Notes: generated from the sequence alone by a model not told the origin. A stretch of 58,731 nucleotides of DNA from an uncultured Sphingomonas sp. (GCF_937871615.1 NZ_CALMPA010000040.1:1-58731), one strand, 5' to 3'. Counted from the first letter of the stretch, positions 8,362 to 18,442 are shown. Numbers and translations: made by a program.

Positions 8362-9711
8362 ATGCCCCAGATCAAGAAACTGCTGATCGCCAATCGCGGC
8401 GAGATCGCGCTCCGCATCCATCGCGCGTGCCATGAAATGGGCATCAAGACGGTCGCGGTCCATTCCACCGCCGATGCCGATGCGATGCACGTGCGGCTGG
8501 CCGATGAGGCGATCTGCATCGGGCCGCCGTCCGCCGCCGAAAGCTATCTCAACATCCCGAACATCATTTCCGCCGCCGAAATCTCCGGCGCGGACGCGAT
8601 CCATCCGGGCTATGGCTTCCTTTCCGAAAACGCCAAGTTCGCGGAAATCGTCGAGGCGCACGGGCTGATCTTCGTCGGCCCCAAGCCCGAACATATCCGC
8701 ACGATGGGCGACAAGGTGGAAGCCAAGCGCACCGCCGGCGCTTTGGGTATGCCGCTCGTCCCCGGTTCGGACGGCGCGATCACCGATGTGGAGGAGGCGA
8801 AGAAGCTCGCCGCCGAAATCGGCTATCCGGTGCTCATCAAGGCCGCGTCGGGCGGCGGCGGGCGCGGCATGAAGGTGGTGCCGGACGAGGACCAGCTCGA
8901 AACGCTGATGCAGCAGGCCGGCAGCGAGGCGAAGGCGGCGTTCGGCGACGCCACCGTCTATATGGAGAAATATCTCGGCAACCCGCGCCACATCGAATTT
9001 CAGGTGTTCGGCGACGGCAACGGCAATGCGATCCATCTCGGCGAGCGCGATTGTTCGCTCCAGCGCCGCCACCAGAAGGTGCTTGAGGAGGCTCCCTCCC
9101 CCGTCATCTCCGAAGCCGAGCGCGCGCGGATGGGCGGGATCGTTTCCAAGGCGATGGCCGACATGGGCTATCGCGGCGCGGGCACGATCGAATTCCTGTG
9201 GGAGGCCGGCGAGTTCTATTTCATCGAAATGAACACCCGCCTTCAGGTCGAGCATCCCGTCACCGAAATGGTGACCGGCCTCGATCTGGTGCGCGAGCAG
9301 ATCCGCATCGCCGAAGGCCATCCGCTGACGCTGCGCCAGCAGGACGTGCAGATTCGCGGCCATGCGATCGAATGCCGCATCAACGCGGAAGACCCGCGCA
9401 CCTTCGCGCCCTCGCCGGGGCTGGTGAAGCAGTTCCACGCGCCGGGCGGGATGCATGTCCGCGTCGATTCGGGGCTGTACGCGGGCTATCGCGTGCCGCC
9501 TTATTACGACAGCATGATCGCCAAACTGATCGTCTATGGCACCACGCGGCAGGGCGCGCTGCGCCGCCTGCGCCGCGCGCTCAGGGAATTCGTGGTCGAC
9601 GGGATGAAGACCACCATCCCGCTGCATCAGGCGCTGCTCGACGATCCCGATTTCCAGCAGGGCGACTATACGATCAAATGGCTGGAGGAGTGGCTGGCCG
9701 AGCAGCAATAA
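8362..9711 (+). CDS. accC: Acetyl-CoA carboxylase biotin carboxylase subunit
   Basis: The 449-residue ATP-grasp enzyme carboxylates the biotin of BCCP using bicarbonate and [17 protein letters not shown] starts the N-terminal domain, [10 protein letters not shown] near residue 163 is the ATP-binding glycine loop, and [14 protein letters not shown] near residue 288 is the family signature with the catalytic Glu and Arg. The length is that of a stand-alone AccC, not a fused carboxylase. It belongs with accB upstream; the carboxyltransferase genes are not in this window. Confidence 0.98.
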   Translation: MPQIKKLLIANRGEIALRIHRACHEMGIKTVAVHSTADADAMHVRLADEAICIGPPSAAESYLNIPNIISAAEISGADAIHPGYGFLSENAKFAEIVEAHGLIFVGPKPEHIRTMGDKVEAKRTAGALGMPLVPGSDGAITDVEEAKKLAAEIGYPVLIKAASGGGGRGMKVVPDEDQLETLMQQAGSEAKAAFGDATVYMEKYLGNPRHIEFQVFGDGNGNAIHLGERDCSLQRRHQKVLEEAPSPVISEAERARMGGIVSKAMADMGYRGAGTIEFLWEAGEFYFIEMNTRLQVEHPVTEMVTGLDLVREQIRIAEGHPLTLRQQDVQIRGHAIECRINAEDPRTFAPSPGLVKQFHAPGGMHVRVDSGLYAGYRVPPYYDSMIAKLIVYGTTRQGALRRLRRALREFVVDGMKTTIPLHQALLDDPDFQQGDYTIKWLEEWLAEQQ

Positions 9712-9717
9712 TCGCCG

Positions 9718-9752
9718 TCGGGCGGCGATCGCCCCTTCGCCTCGCCGCCCGA
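9718..9752 (+). terminator. Hairpin after accC
   Basis: TCGGGCGGCGA and TCGCCGCCCGA form a perfect 11-bp stem with a 13-nt loop, starting 7 nt after the accC stop. It lacks a T-run, so it is a possible terminator or 3' stabiliser. Confidence 0.45.
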
Positions 9753-9919
9753 TGGTTCGCTTCACGGAACATGCGCTGCCCGGCGCATGATGCTTCGGGC
9801 ACAGCCTCCATTCTTTCGCCTTTCTCCCCCCGCCTTCGCTGGCGGGGAGATTGCTTGCATCGCCGGGGGCGTTGGGCAACGATCGGCGGTCGGCCCGGTC
9901 GGCTTGGGGGGAGCAGCGC

Positions 9920-10609
9920 ATGTTCATCGGCCATTACGCACCGGCTTTCATCGCCGCGACCAGCCCGAAGGCGCAACGACTGGGCGCGCTGTTCGTCGCC
10001 GCGCAACTGATCGACATCGCCTTCTTCGGCTTCGTCCTGATCGGCATCGAACATATGCGCGCCGTGCCCGGCTTCACCGCGATGAACGCGATGGACCTGT
10101 ACGACATGCCCTATACGCACAGCCTGATCGGCGCGCTGGGCTTCGCGGCGGCCTGGGCGGTCGGCACGCGATTGTTGGGCGGTAGCTGGCCGGCGGCGGC
10201 GATCGGCGCGGCGGTGGTGGCATCGCACTGGTTGCTCGATCTGCTGGTCCACGCGCCCGATCTGACATTGCTCGGCGCCGGCCCGCGCTATGGCCTCGGG
10301 CTGTGGAACCATCCGGCGATCGAAATGCCGCTCGAACTGGGGCTGACCGGCGGCGCCCTGCTGTTCTACGCCGCCCGCACGGAGCCGCGCGGCGCGGGCG
10401 GGCGCGTATCGCTCGCGCTGCTCGCCGCCACGCTTGCCGGGTTGCAGGCGTTCAACTGGCTGGAACCGCAGCCAGCCACCCCGATCAATCCGGTGCCCGC
10501 GTCGCAACCTTTACTCGCGCTGGTCGCTTATGCGCTGCTCGCCGCGCTCGCTTTCTGGGTCGCGCGCGCACGTGCGCTGAAGGGTGGACCGCGCGTCCGG
10601 CTAGTTTAG
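9920..10609 (+). CDS. Polytopic membrane protein, YdjM-like
   Basis: The 229-residue protein has about six hydrophobic segments and short loops. Conserved-looking polar residues sit in or near membranes: GHYAPAF at the N-terminus, YTHSL, and SHWLLDLLVHAPDL. Spaced His and Asp residues of this kind resemble the YdjM/LexA-binding, membrane-bound metal-dependent hydrolase-like group, but that link is weak. The ATG at 9920 is preceded by GGGGGGAG. It is followed by a strong hairpin. Function unknown. Confidence 0.72.
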   Translation: MFIGHYAPAFIAATSPKAQRLGALFVAAQLIDIAFFGFVLIGIEHMRAVPGFTAMNAMDLYDMPYTHSLIGALGFAAAWAVGTRLLGGSWPAAAIGAAVVASHWLLDLLVHAPDLTLLGAGPRYGLGLWNHPAIEMPLELGLTGGALLFYAARTEPRGAGGRVSLALLAATLAGLQAFNWLEPQPATPINPVPASQPLLALVAYALLAALAFWVARARALKGGPRVRLV

Positions 10610-10622
10610 ACAGCCCCGTGAT

Positions 10623-10650
10623 CGCGCGGAGAAGCCCGCTTCTCCGCGCG
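10623..10650 (+). terminator. Perfect 12-bp hairpin after the membrane protein gene
   Basis: CGCGCGGAGAAG, loop CCCG and CTTCTCCGCGCG make a perfect 12-bp stem 14 nt after the stop at 10609. No T-run follows, so termination is likely but not certain. Confidence 0.5.
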
Positions 10651-10802
10651 ACCGCTATGCGGCGGGCGGATTGCGGCGCCATGCGGCGTCGCTGCTTCGG
10701 TCACAATGCTTGAGCATCGCTCCCTCCTTGCTCCTTGCCTGGCACCACAATCCGCTCCGTCACGGCGTTGTCCTGGTCGAGTTTGGACCCTAGAAAGAAA
10801 AT

Positions 10803-11123
10803 ATGAAGGCAACCATCTGGCACAATCCGCGCTGCTCCAAATCACGCGAGACGCTCGCCCTGCTCAACGAGGCCGGGGCCGATGTCACCATCGTCGAATA
10901 TCTGAAGGCCGGGCCGACGCGCGAGGAACTGGCGCGCGTCTATGCGCGCGGCGGAATCGCGCCGCGCGAGGCGATGCGCAAGGATGCGCCGGCGCTCGCC
11001 AGCGACGACGCGGCGCTGGATGCGATGGTGGCGAACCCCGCGCTGATCGAACGCCCCGTGGTCGAAACCGAAAAGGGCGTCGTCCTCGCCCGCCCGCCTG
11101 AACGCGTGCACGAGATATTGTGA
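10803..11123 (+). CDS. arsC: ArsC-type arsenate reductase (glutaredoxin-dependent family)
   Basis: The 106-residue protein has the ArsC fold: HNPRCSKSRETL gives the catalytic Cys11, VEYLKAGPTREEL follows, and NPALIERPVVE is the conserved arginine region. The family reduces arsenate to arsenite with glutathione and glutaredoxin. No arsR, arsB or acr3 is nearby, so an arsenic role is not shown by context. Its TGA overlaps the GTG start of the phospholipase D gene (GTGA), so the two are translationally coupled. Confidence 0.88.
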   Translation: MKATIWHNPRCSKSRETLALLNEAGADVTIVEYLKAGPTREELARVYARGGIAPREAMRKDAPALASDDAALDAMVANPALIERPVVETEKGVVLARPPERVHEIL

Positions 11124-12550
11124 CGCTTCCCGGCGCGACCCGGTGGCGCGCCGCGCGTGCCGGGCGCGCGACGGTGGTGATCGACGCGGCGGATTATTTC
11201 CGCGCCGCATGGGAGGCGATGCAACGCGCGCGGCACCAGATCCTGCTGGTCGGCTGGGATTTCGACGCCCGCATTCGGCTGGTGTGGGACGATGACCAGC
11301 CGGATGCGCCGGTAACGGTGGGCGAGTTCATCGGCTGGCTGGTCGATCGCACGCCGGGGCTGGAAGTCTATATCCTGCGCTGGGACAAGGGCGCGCTGAA
11401 AACGCTGTTTCGCGGCAAGACCTTGTGGACGCTCACCAAATGGCGTTTCGCGCGGCGGCGCATCCATCTGAAGCTCGATAATTACCATCCGATCGCCGCC
11501 TCGCAGCACCAGAAGATCGTGGTGATCGACGATTCGATCGCCTTTTGCGGCGGGATCGACATGACCGATGCCCGCTGGGATACCCGCGCGCATCTGGATG
11601 GCGACCCGCACCGCATCACCCCGCGCGGCAAGCCCTACAAACCCTGGCATGACGCCACCACCGCGCTGGCCGGGCCGGTCGCCGCAGCACTTGGCGAATT
11701 GTGCCGCGAGCGGTGGCGGCTCGCGGGTGGCGCGCCCGTCGCACCACCGCCAACCCACGACGATTGCTGGCCGCCAAGCCTCGCGCCCGACTTCATCGAC
11801 ACCGATGTCGCCATTTCGCGAACCCAGCCGCATTACCGCGAACAGCCCGAAATTCGCGAGATCGAGCGGCTTTACGTCCATCTGATCCACCGCGCGAAAC
11901 GGCGCATCTATGCCGAAAGCCAGTATTTCGCATCGCGCCGCGTGGCGGAGGCGATCGCCGCGCGGCTCGCCCAGGCGGATGGGCCGGAGATCGTCATCAT
12001 CAACCCGGTCGTGGCGCAGGGCTGGCTGGAGCCGATCGCGATGGATACGGCCCGCGCGCGGCTGTTCCAGGCGCTGAAGCGGCACGACCGGCATGACCGG
12101 CTGCGCATGTATCACCCGATCGCCGCATCGGGCCGGGCGATCTATGTTCATGCCAAGGTGCTGGTAATCGACGAGGCGGTGATCCGCGTCGGCTCGTCGA
12201 ACTTCAACAATCGCTCGCTCCGGCTCGACACCGAATGCGACGTTACGATCGTCGACGATGGCCCGCGCATCGCCCAGATCCGCGACGGGCTGATCGCCGA
12301 GCACCTTGGCCGCGATCCCGCCGAAATCGCCGCGGGAATCGCGGACAAGGGGCTGATCGCCACGATCGAGGCGCTGCGCGGTGCGGGGCGAACGCTGATC
12401 CCCTATAAGGTGCCCGATCTCGACGCGGTGGAGAAATGGCTCGCCGATAATGAGGTGCTCGATCCCGAAGGCCCGGCGGAGATGTTCGAGCCGCTGTCGA
12501 AGCGCGGGCTGCTGCGGCGGCTGGGGCGCCGCGCGAATTTGTGGCGATAA
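11120..12550 (+). CDS. Phospholipase D family protein (two HKD motifs)
   Basis: The 476-residue protein has two HxKxxxxD motifs, HQKIVVID at about residue 130 and HAKVLVID near 343, each followed by the Gly-Gly/Ser-Ser-Asn element (FCGGIDMTD and [10 protein letters not shown]). This is the duplicated PLD/cardiolipin synthase fold. There is no N-terminal membrane anchor, unlike typical cardiolipin synthases, so a soluble phosphatidyltransferase or phospholipase is more likely. The start is GTG, overlapping the arsC stop. The link with arsC looks like genome packing; a shared role is not known. Confidence 0.87.
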   Translation: MTLPGATRWRAARAGRATVVIDAADYFRAAWEAMQRARHQILLVGWDFDARIRLVWDDDQPDAPVTVGEFIGWLVDRTPGLEVYILRWDKGALKTLFRGKTLWTLTKWRFARRRIHLKLDNYHPIAASQHQKIVVIDDSIAFCGGIDMTDARWDTRAHLDGDPHRITPRGKPYKPWHDATTALAGPVAAALGELCRERWRLAGGAPVAPPPTHDDCWPPSLAPDFIDTDVAISRTQPHYREQPEIREIERLYVHLIHRAKRRIYAESQYFASRRVAEAIAARLAQADGPEIVIINPVVAQGWLEPIAMDTARARLFQALKRHDRHDRLRMYHPIAASGRAIYVHAKVLVIDEAVIRVGSSNFNNRSLRLDTECDVTIVDDGPRIAQIRDGLIAEHLGRDPAEIAAGIADKGLIATIEALRGAGRTLIPYKVPDLDAVEKWLADNEVLDPEGPAEMFEPLSKRGLLRRLGRRANLWR

Positions 12551-12620
12551 CGCCGTTTCGATCCCCGATCGCGCCATCCCGGTGTTGTTCCGATCGGCTT
12601 CGCGCCTTAAGGGCGCTGGC

Positions 12621-14825
12621 ATGACCCAGATCACGCCCGAGATCGTTGCCGAGCACGGCCTCTCCCCGCAGGAATATGACCGGCTGCTCCACGCATTGGG
12701 CCGCGCGCCCAACATGGTGGAACTGGGCATCTTCTCGGTGATGTGGTCCGAGCACTGCAGCTACAAATCGAGCCGCATCCACCTGAAGAAGCTGCCGACC
12801 GAGGCGCCATGGGTGATCTGCGGCCCCGGCGAGAATGCCGGCGTGATCGACATCGGCGACGGGCAGGCGGCGATCTTCAAGATGGAGAGCCACAACCATC
12901 CGAGCTACATCGAGCCATATCAGGGCGCGGCGACCGGCGTGGGCGGCATCCTGCGCGATGTGTTCACGATGGGCGCGCGGCCGATCGCCAATATGAACGC
13001 CTTGCGCTTCGGGCGGCCCGATCATCCCAAGATGCGCCACCTGATTTCGGGCGTCGTCCACGGCATCGGCGGCTATGGCAATTGCGTCGGCGTGCCGACG
13101 GTGGGCGGCGAGGTGAATTTTCACCCCGCCTATGATGGCAACATCCTCGTCAACGCGATGACGGTGGGCATCGCCGATACCGACAAGATATTCTACTCCG
13201 CTGCCTCGGGCGTCGGCAATCCGATCGTCTATGTCGGCTCCAAGACCGGGCGTGACGGCATCCACGGCGCGACGATGGCGAGCGCGGATTTCGGCGAGGA
13301 TGCGGATGCGAAGCGCCCCACCGTGCAGGTGGGCGATCCCTTCACCGAAAAGCTGCTGATCGAAGCCTGCCTTGAGCTGATGGCATCCGACGCGATCGTT
13401 GCGATCCAGGACATGGGCGCGGCGGGGCTAACCTCGTCGAGCGTCGAGATGGCGTCGAAGGGCGGCGTCGGCATCGAACTGGTCATGGACGATGTGCCAC
13501 AGCGCGAAACCGGCATGACGCCCTATGAGATGATGCTTTCCGAATCGCAGGAGCGGATGCTGATGGTGCTGAAGCCCGGTCGCGAGGCCGAGGCGGAGGC
13601 GATCTTCCGCAAGTGGGAGCTGGATTTCGCGGTGATCGGCCATGTCACCGATACCGGGCGGATGGTGCTGAAGTGGAAGGGCGATGTCGTGTGCGACATT
13701 CCGCTCGGGCCGCTCGCCGACGAAGCGCCGCTCTACGATCGCCCGCACGTCCCCACCCCGCCGGCGAAGGCGCTGGTGAACGTGCCGCAGACTGAGGATA
13801 TCGCCGCCGATCTCGTCACGCTGATGGGCTCGCCCGATATCGCCAGCCGCCGCTGGATCTGGGAGCAATACGATCACATGGTCGGCGCGGACACCGCGCA
13901 GCGCCCCGGTGGCGACGCGGCGGTGGTGCGCGTTCACGGCACCGACAAGGGCCTCGCCATCACCACCGATTGCACCCCGCGCTATTGCTTCGCGGACCCG
14001 GTGGAGGGCGGCAAACAGGCCGTGGCCGAAACCTGGCGTAACCTGACCGCGGTGGGCGCGACCCCGCTTGCCATCACCAATTGCCTCAATTTCGCCAATC
14101 CACAGCGGCCCGAGATCATGGGCCAGATCGTCGGCTGCCTCGAAGGCATGGGCGAGGCGTGCCGCGCGCTGGATTACCCGATCGTCTCGGGCAACGTCAG
14201 CCTTTACAACGAAAGCAAGGCTACCGGCGGCGGCTCCGCGATCCTGCCCACCCCCGCGATCGGCGGCGTCGGCATCCTGAAGGACTGGACGAAATCAGCA
14301 ACGATCGCGTTCAAGGGATCGGGCGACGTGATCCTCGCGATCGGCACGCGCCACGGGCATCTCGGGCAGAGCCTGTGGCTGCGCGAATGCCATGGCCGCG
14401 AGGAAGGCCCGCCGCCGCGCGTCGACCTCACGCGGGAGAAGGCGACGGGCGATCTCATTCGCACGGGGATTCAGGCGGGCCAGCTTTCGGCGGTGCATGA
14501 CGTATCCGATGGCGGCATCGCGGTGACGCTCGCTGAAATGGCGCTCGCGGGCGATATCGGCGCGATGATCGACCGCAAGCAGCCGTTCGGTTGCGCCGAA
14601 TCGTTCTTCGCGGAGGATCAGGGTGTCTATGTCGTGACCGTCCACGATCATGCGCTGGCCGATTTCCTCGCCGCCGCGCATGAGGCGGGCGTGGAGGCCG
14701 AGCCGCTGGGCCGCACCGGCGGCAAGCGCCTGATCTTCGAACGCCCCAATCGCGACGACGTGGTGGCGCTGGATGTGCTGCGCGCGGCGCACGAAGGCTT
14801 CTTCCCCAAGCTGATGCAGGCGTGA
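12621..14825 (+). CDS. purL: Phosphoribosylformylglycinamidine synthase subunit PurL
   Basis: The 734-residue enzyme makes FGAM from FGAR, ATP and ammonia in purine synthesis. [14 protein letters not shown] near the N-terminus is the signature with the catalytic His, and [16 protein letters not shown] and [10 protein letters not shown] mark the ATP-binding and repeat domains. Its size is that of the small PurL that works with separate PurQ and PurS, which are not in the window. The start at 12621 (MTQITPEI) matches family alignments. The stop overlaps the start of the next gene. Confidence 0.97.
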   Translation: MTQITPEIVAEHGLSPQEYDRLLHALGRAPNMVELGIFSVMWSEHCSYKSSRIHLKKLPTEAPWVICGPGENAGVIDIGDGQAAIFKMESHNHPSYIEPYQGAATGVGGILRDVFTMGARPIANMNALRFGRPDHPKMRHLISGVVHGIGGYGNCVGVPTVGGEVNFHPAYDGNILVNAMTVGIADTDKIFYSAASGVGNPIVYVGSKTGRDGIHGATMASADFGEDADAKRPTVQVGDPFTEKLLIEACLELMASDAIVAIQDMGAAGLTSSSVEMASKGGVGIELVMDDVPQRETGMTPYEMMLSESQERMLMVLKPGREAEAEAIFRKWELDFAVIGHVTDTGRMVLKWKGDVVCDIPLGPLADEAPLYDRPHVPTPPAKALVNVPQTEDIAADLVTLMGSPDIASRRWIWEQYDHMVGADTAQRPGGDAAVVRVHGTDKGLAITTDCTPRYCFADPVEGGKQAVAETWRNLTAVGATPLAITNCLNFANPQRPEIMGQIVGCLEGMGEACRALDYPIVSGNVSLYNESKATGGGSAILPTPAIGGVGILKDWTKSATIAFKGSGDVILAIGTRHGHLGQSLWLRECHGREEGPPPRVDLTREKATGDLIRTGIQAGQLSAVHDVSDGGIAVTLAEMALAGDIGAMIDRKQPFGCAESFFAEDQGVYVVTVHDHALADFLAAAHEAGVEAEPLGRTGGKRLIFERPNRDDVVALDVLRAAHEGFFPKLMQA

Positions 14826-15370
14826 TGCCCGCGGCGCTTCGCATCGCCATGCTCGCGACGCTCGCGAGCACGGCGATGCCAGCGGGCGCCGAGGAAGCCG
14901 CGCAGCCCGATTTCTTCGGCGGCGCGATCTGCCAGCCGCCCTATTCGATCGACGGCGCAACCGCGCTTTATCACGCGGCGGAGAAGCTGGGGAAAGCCGA
15001 CACGTCCGGGCTGGGCGGGGCGGTCTATCACCTCCCCGCGCCGATCACGCGCGATGGCTTCACCACGCAGGACGTGTTGTTCGCCGGCTCCGCCTATGGC
15101 GTGCTGATCGCCGGAGAGGTGGCGGCGAAACTGGCCGAGACCTATCACCTCTCCCCGGAAACGACGCATCTGCTCGGCGCATCCTCGCTCGGCTTCGCGC
15201 GCGCGCTGCCCGATGCCGAGCAACCGATGAAGGGCACGGGCCTGGTTTCGATCGTCGCGCGGCAGGGACCGGGGCTCAAGGGCCGGACGATGCTGGCGTG
15301 CGAATTCGTCTCGAACGAGGATCGCGAGCGGCTGGAGATGTTCGAGAAGGCGCAGAACAGACAGCGCTAG
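14825..15370 (+). CDS. Secreted protein of unknown function coupled to purL
   Basis: This 181-residue protein has a clear signal peptide (hydrophobic LRIAMLATLASTAM, cleavage near AGAEE). The mature part has two Cys, at CQPPYSID and LACEFVS, and segments such as GFTTQDVLFAGSAYGVLI and SPETTHLLGASSLGFA. I do not recognise a known domain. The ATG uses the last A of the purL stop (TGATG), with a GTG codon just before as alternative. It is therefore made from the purL message, but a periplasmic protein has no obvious purine role. Confidence 0.7.
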   Translation: MPAALRIAMLATLASTAMPAGAEEAAQPDFFGGAICQPPYSIDGATALYHAAEKLGKADTSGLGGAVYHLPAPITRDGFTTQDVLFAGSAYGVLIAGEVAAKLAETYHLSPETTHLLGASSLGFARALPDAEQPMKGTGLVSIVARQGPGLKGRTMLACEFVSNEDRERLEMFEKAQNRQR

Positions 15371-15378
15371 GGACGACG

Positions 15379-15507
15379 CGACATTCAACCCATGCCGGCC
15401 TGCAAATGGCGGTTTCCCGTGCTTTTCGGTGCTCACGTACCTTTAGTACGCTGCGCTTGCGGGTCACGAGAAACCACCATTTTCGGCTCGACCTGACCTG
15501 AATGTCG
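15379..15507. repeat. 129-nt imperfect inverted repeat with GTAC-centred core
   Basis: The ends CGACATTCA and TGAATGTCG are perfect inverted copies, and inner parts AAATGGCGGTTTCCCGTG and CACGAGAAACCACCATTT match with two differences. The middle contains CACGTACCTTTAGTACG, a second dyad. The whole could fold into one long cruciform or RNA hairpin. It looks like a dispersed extragenic palindrome rather than a gene. Confidence 0.7.
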
Positions 15508-15733
15508 ATTGGCCCTAGCGCGATTTCAAGGCAGGTGGAATCACCTGCTGGCTCGTAAAATCGCGGCGAACAAAGGAAAGTTGAGCGGCGATCCGATGCA
15601 ATCGGATCGAAAACCGCTCTGACGCGCACTTCGATCGCTCGCTCGCCAGCCCGATCGCGAGGGAGATTTGGCAGGTGCATCGGGCCTGGGCCAGAATGAT
15701 CGTTGGCCCGCCGCCCCGCTCGGCATTATCGAG

Positions 15734-15780
15734 ACGCAAAAAAGGCGCCGGTCGTATTCCGACCGGCGCCTTTTTTGCGT
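15734..15780 (-). terminator. Strong intrinsic terminator of the PEP-CTERM gene (bidirectional)
   Basis: Two perfect 21-nt arms around a TATTC loop form GGCGCCGGTCG-type stems flanked by AAAAAA and TTTTTT, so each strand reads as stem plus T-run. It lies 16 nt after the stop of the PEP-CTERM protein gene on the minus strand and can also stop plus-strand readthrough from the purL unit. Confidence 0.93.
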
Positions 15781-15796
15781 GGATGATCGCGATCGC

Positions 15797-16420
15797 TCAG
15801 ACCGCGTAACGCACCTTGCGCTGGCGGATTCGCATCATGCCGCCTACGGCACCGAAGCCGAAGATCATCATCGCCCAGGTCGCCGGTTCCGGCACGCCGC
15901 CGACATTCCCGACGAACTTCAGATCCTGCGAATACAAATCGCCAACCTTATTGTCCCTCGATGCACTGTTCGACCACAGGATCTTCAGGTGCGGCGCGGA
16001 GATATTGAAAATCCCGCTGGTGGCGAGGAGATCGAACGTCAGATTGTTCTTGCCCGCGATCGCCACGTTCGGCGAAAGATCGAAGCAGATGAAGCCGGCG
16101 CCGTTGCCGTTGCAGCCATTCGCATTGAGGCCGCCGCTTTGCGAGTTGGTGGTCGAACCGCCGCCGAGCAAGGTCGCCGTCGCCGCGCTGACACCGAGCC
16201 CGTTGAACGAAAAGGCGCCAAGGAACGAGGCGGTCGACCAGTTGCCGGTCAGGTTGTTAACGCCCGCGATGTCGAACGTCGCGCTCGTGGCGCTGTTCTG
16301 GGTCAGCGTGAAAGTCGCCCCCTGGAAGTTCGACTGAAACACCGTGGCCGCCTGTGCCGGCGCTGCGGCGATCAGTGCGGAAACAGCCAGCGTCGCGGCG
16401 CCCCCAAATTTCGTAAACAT
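15797..16420 (-). CDS. PEPxxWA-CTERM sorting domain protein (secreted)
   Basis: The 207-residue protein has a signal peptide ending APAQA and a C-terminal sorting tail: VPEPATWAMM, a hydrophobic FGFGAVGGMM segment and a basic RIRQRK end. Such tails direct sorting and removal by an exosortase in sphingomonads and other biofilm formers. The middle is Asn/Gly/Ser/Thr-rich with few charges, and CNGNGAGFICF could hold a disulfide. AGGAGA lies 6 nt before the ATG at 16420. No exosortase gene is in the window. The gene has a private terminator and stands alone. Confidence 0.9.
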   Translation of the reverse strand: MFTKFGGAATLAVSALIAAAPAQAATVFQSNFQGATFTLTQNSATSATFDIAGVNNLTGNWSTASFLGAFSFNGLGVSAATATLLGGGSTTNSQSGGLNANGCNGNGAGFICFDLSPNVAIAGKNNLTFDLLATSGIFNISAPHLKILWSNSASRDNKVGDLYSQDLKFVGNVGGVPEPATWAMMIFGFGAVGGMMRIRQRKVRYAV

Positions 16421-16565
16421 CCCGAATCTCCTGCAATCGCGTATATGCAAAAGCGACCCAAACTTTTCGATATATGGCGTGTGTATACGGGCCTTTTACC
16501 GGGACTTAATGATTCGTTCACGTTGCAATTTCTTACAATGAATCCTGTTTCGGGACGGCATATCC

Positions 16566-17408
16566 TTAACCGACAGTCGCCGCCGCTATCCGCCGCGTCC
16601 CCGGATAAGCGAACAGCAGATCGCTTCCGGCCTCGGCGCGCAGTTCCTCCCTGCCGGACACCATCACGCATTCGCCCGGGCGAAACGCCACGCCGCCGAT
16701 CACGCCCGCGCCGCTGATCGGCACCAGCCACCCCGCCCTCCCCTCTGGCAGCGGGATTTCCCGATCGCCGCCGGTCCAGCGCTCCAGCACGAATTTCGGC
16801 CCCTCCACCAATATCGTGCGCCCCGGCGACACCTCGCCCGGCATCGGCGGCGCGGTCCATGGATCGAGATCGGCCACCGCCACGCCATCATCGAGATGCA
16901 ATTCCCGCCCCCGGCCATAATCATAGAGGCGATAGGTGATGTCTGCGTTCTGCTGCACCTCGATCACGGTCAGCCCGGCGCCGATCGCGTGGATCACGCC
17001 GGAATGCGAATAATAGAAATCGCCCGCCTTCACCGGCTTCCAGTCGAGCTTGCCCTCGATCGACCCGTCGAGCGCGCTTTCGCGCAGTTCACCGGCGGTC
17101 AGTGGCGCCTTCGGCCCGATCGCGATCGTCGAATCGGGTTCGGCGGATAGCACCACCCAGCATTCGTCCTTGCCGCGCGGCAATCCGCGCGCGCGCGCCT
17201 CGGCATCGGAAGGATGATCCTGCACCGAAAGCTTTTCGCTGGTGAACAGATATTTGATGAGCAATTCCGGCTCTTGCGGGTGCGGCGACTGGAACCACAC
17301 TTCGCCGATCGGCTCGCCGCCGGGCGCTGGATCGGGAAAGCCCGGATAGAGCTGATGGCGCCCCCACGGCTTTTCGACGCGTTTCGTCGCCAGCAAGGTC
17401 GCAGTCAT
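16566..17408 (-). CDS. manA: Short class I mannose-6-phosphate isomerase
   Basis: The 280-residue cupin enzyme interconverts mannose-6-phosphate and fructose-6-phosphate, feeding GDP-mannose and polysaccharide synthesis. KPWGRHQLYPGF, the metal ligands in LSVQDHPSDAEA, and HSGVIHAIG with VIEVQQNADITYRLYDYGR are family motifs. It is shorter than E. coli ManA (about 390), as in the compact ManA subfamily. GGAGAA lies before the ATG at 17408. It is divergent from bamD with a 101-nt gap. Confidence 0.9.
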   Translation of the reverse strand: MTATLLATKRVEKPWGRHQLYPGFPDPAPGGEPIGEVWFQSPHPQEPELLIKYLFTSEKLSVQDHPSDAEARARGLPRGKDECWVVLSAEPDSTIAIGPKAPLTAGELRESALDGSIEGKLDWKPVKAGDFYYSHSGVIHAIGAGLTVIEVQQNADITYRLYDYGRGRELHLDDGVAVADLDPWTAPPMPGEVSPGRTILVEGPKFVLERWTGGDREIPLPEGRAGWLVPISGAGVIGGVAFRPGECVMVSGREELRAEAGSDLLFAYPGTRRIAAATVG

Positions 17409-17509
17409 GTTCTTCTCCGAATAGCTCGATCACCAGCATTCAACGCGCGTCGCATCGAATGCGTTTCCCCGTTGTTCGCGGCGGCGGGCATAGGCTAAAG
17501 GCGTTGCAG

Positions 17510-18442
17510 ATGCGTACCCATTTCTCTCGTCCGCTGGCATTGGCGCTGGTCGCCGCTCTCGCCATTCCGATCGCCGGCTGCGCCCGCAATCGCGCCAAGG
17601 GCGATCTGCCCTATGTCGCGCGCGACGTGGGGACGCTTTATACCGCCGCGAAGAACCGGCTCGATCAGCATCGCTACAAGGAAGCCGCCGCGCTGTTCGA
17701 CGAGGTTGAGCGGCAGCACCCCTATTCGATCTGGGCGCGCCGCGCGCAATTGATGGGGGCGTTCAGCCACTATCTCGCGCGCAGCTACACCGAATCGATC
17801 CAGTCGGCGCAGCGTTTCATCTCGGTCCATCCGGGCAACAAGGATGCGCCTTACGCTTATTATCTGATCGCGCTGTGCTATTATGAGCAGATCAGCGACG
17901 TGACGCGCGATCAGAAGATCAGCTCGCAGGCGCAGGACGCATTGGGCGAGCTGATCCGCCGCTACCCCAATTCGCGCTATGCCGCCGATGCGCGGCTGAA
18001 GGTCGATCTGGTCCGCGATCACCTTGCCGGCAAGGAAATGGAGATCGGGCGCTTCTACGAACGGCGCGGGCAGTGGCTCGCCGCGACGCTGCGCTTCCGC
18101 AAGGTGATCGACGAATATCAGACGACCACCCACACGCCCGAGGCGCTGATGCGGCTGACCGAGACGTATCTCGCGCTCGGCGTGCGCAACGAGGCGGAGA
18201 AGGCCGCCGCCGTGCTCGGCGCGAACTATCCCGGCACAGACTGGTATGCCCGCGCATATAAGCTGACGAAGGAATATCCGCCCGCGACGATCGCGCCGAT
18301 CCCGCGCGGCCAGCCGATCGTGCCGGTGGCTACCGCGCCAGCCGCGGCGCCGGGCACCGCCGCGCCATCCGCCGCGCCCGCGGTGGAAGCGCCCGGCACG
18401 CCGACACCGGCGAGCCCGTCTTCCGCCACGCCGGGAAACTGA
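17510..18442 (+). CDS. bamD: Outer membrane protein assembly factor BamD
   Basis: The 310-residue lipoprotein is part of the BAM complex that inserts beta-barrel proteins. The signal ends IAGC, so Cys24 is lipidated. The mature part holds about five TPR-like repeats (LYTAAKNRLDQHRYKEAAALFDEV, then SIQSAQRFISVHPGN and others). A Pro/Ala-rich tail of about 45 residues at the C-terminus is longer than in E. coli and of low complexity. recN follows 75 nt later, an order widely kept in alphaproteobacteria. Confidence 0.95.
   Translation: MRTHFSRPLALALVAALAIPIAGCARNRAKGDLPYVARDVGTLYTAAKNRLDQHRYKEAAALFDEVERQHPYSIWARRAQLMGAFSHYLARSYTESIQSAQRFISVHPGNKDAPYAYYLIALCYYEQISDVTRDQKISSQAQDALGELIRRYPNSRYAADARLKVDLVRDHLAGKEMEIGRFYERRGQWLAATLRFRKVIDEYQTTTHTPEALMRLTETYLALGVRNEAEKAAAVLGANYPGTDWYARAYKLTKEYPPATIAPIPRGQPIVPVATAPAAAPGTAAPSAAPAVEAPGTPTPASPSSATPGN

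Larger units (their letters stand above)
15371..15796. other. Gene-free stretch with an inverted repeat and a strong terminator
   Basis: No convincing gene lies in this 426-nt gap between two convergent genes. It holds a 129-nt imperfect inverted repeat (15379-15507), an AT-richer middle part containing a short dyad CGATCCGATGCAATCGGATCG near 15590-15610, and a perfect bidirectional terminator (15734-15780). Confidence 0.7.

Noticed and set aside
8347-9927. A 526-codon minus-strand frame opposite accC
   Set aside because: Antisense shadow of a conserved gene; no recognisable domain.
15371-15796. Short open frames in the repeat-rich gap, such as one at 15515-15739
   Set aside because: They cross the inverted repeat and the terminator, have no Shine-Dalgarno and no conserved features.
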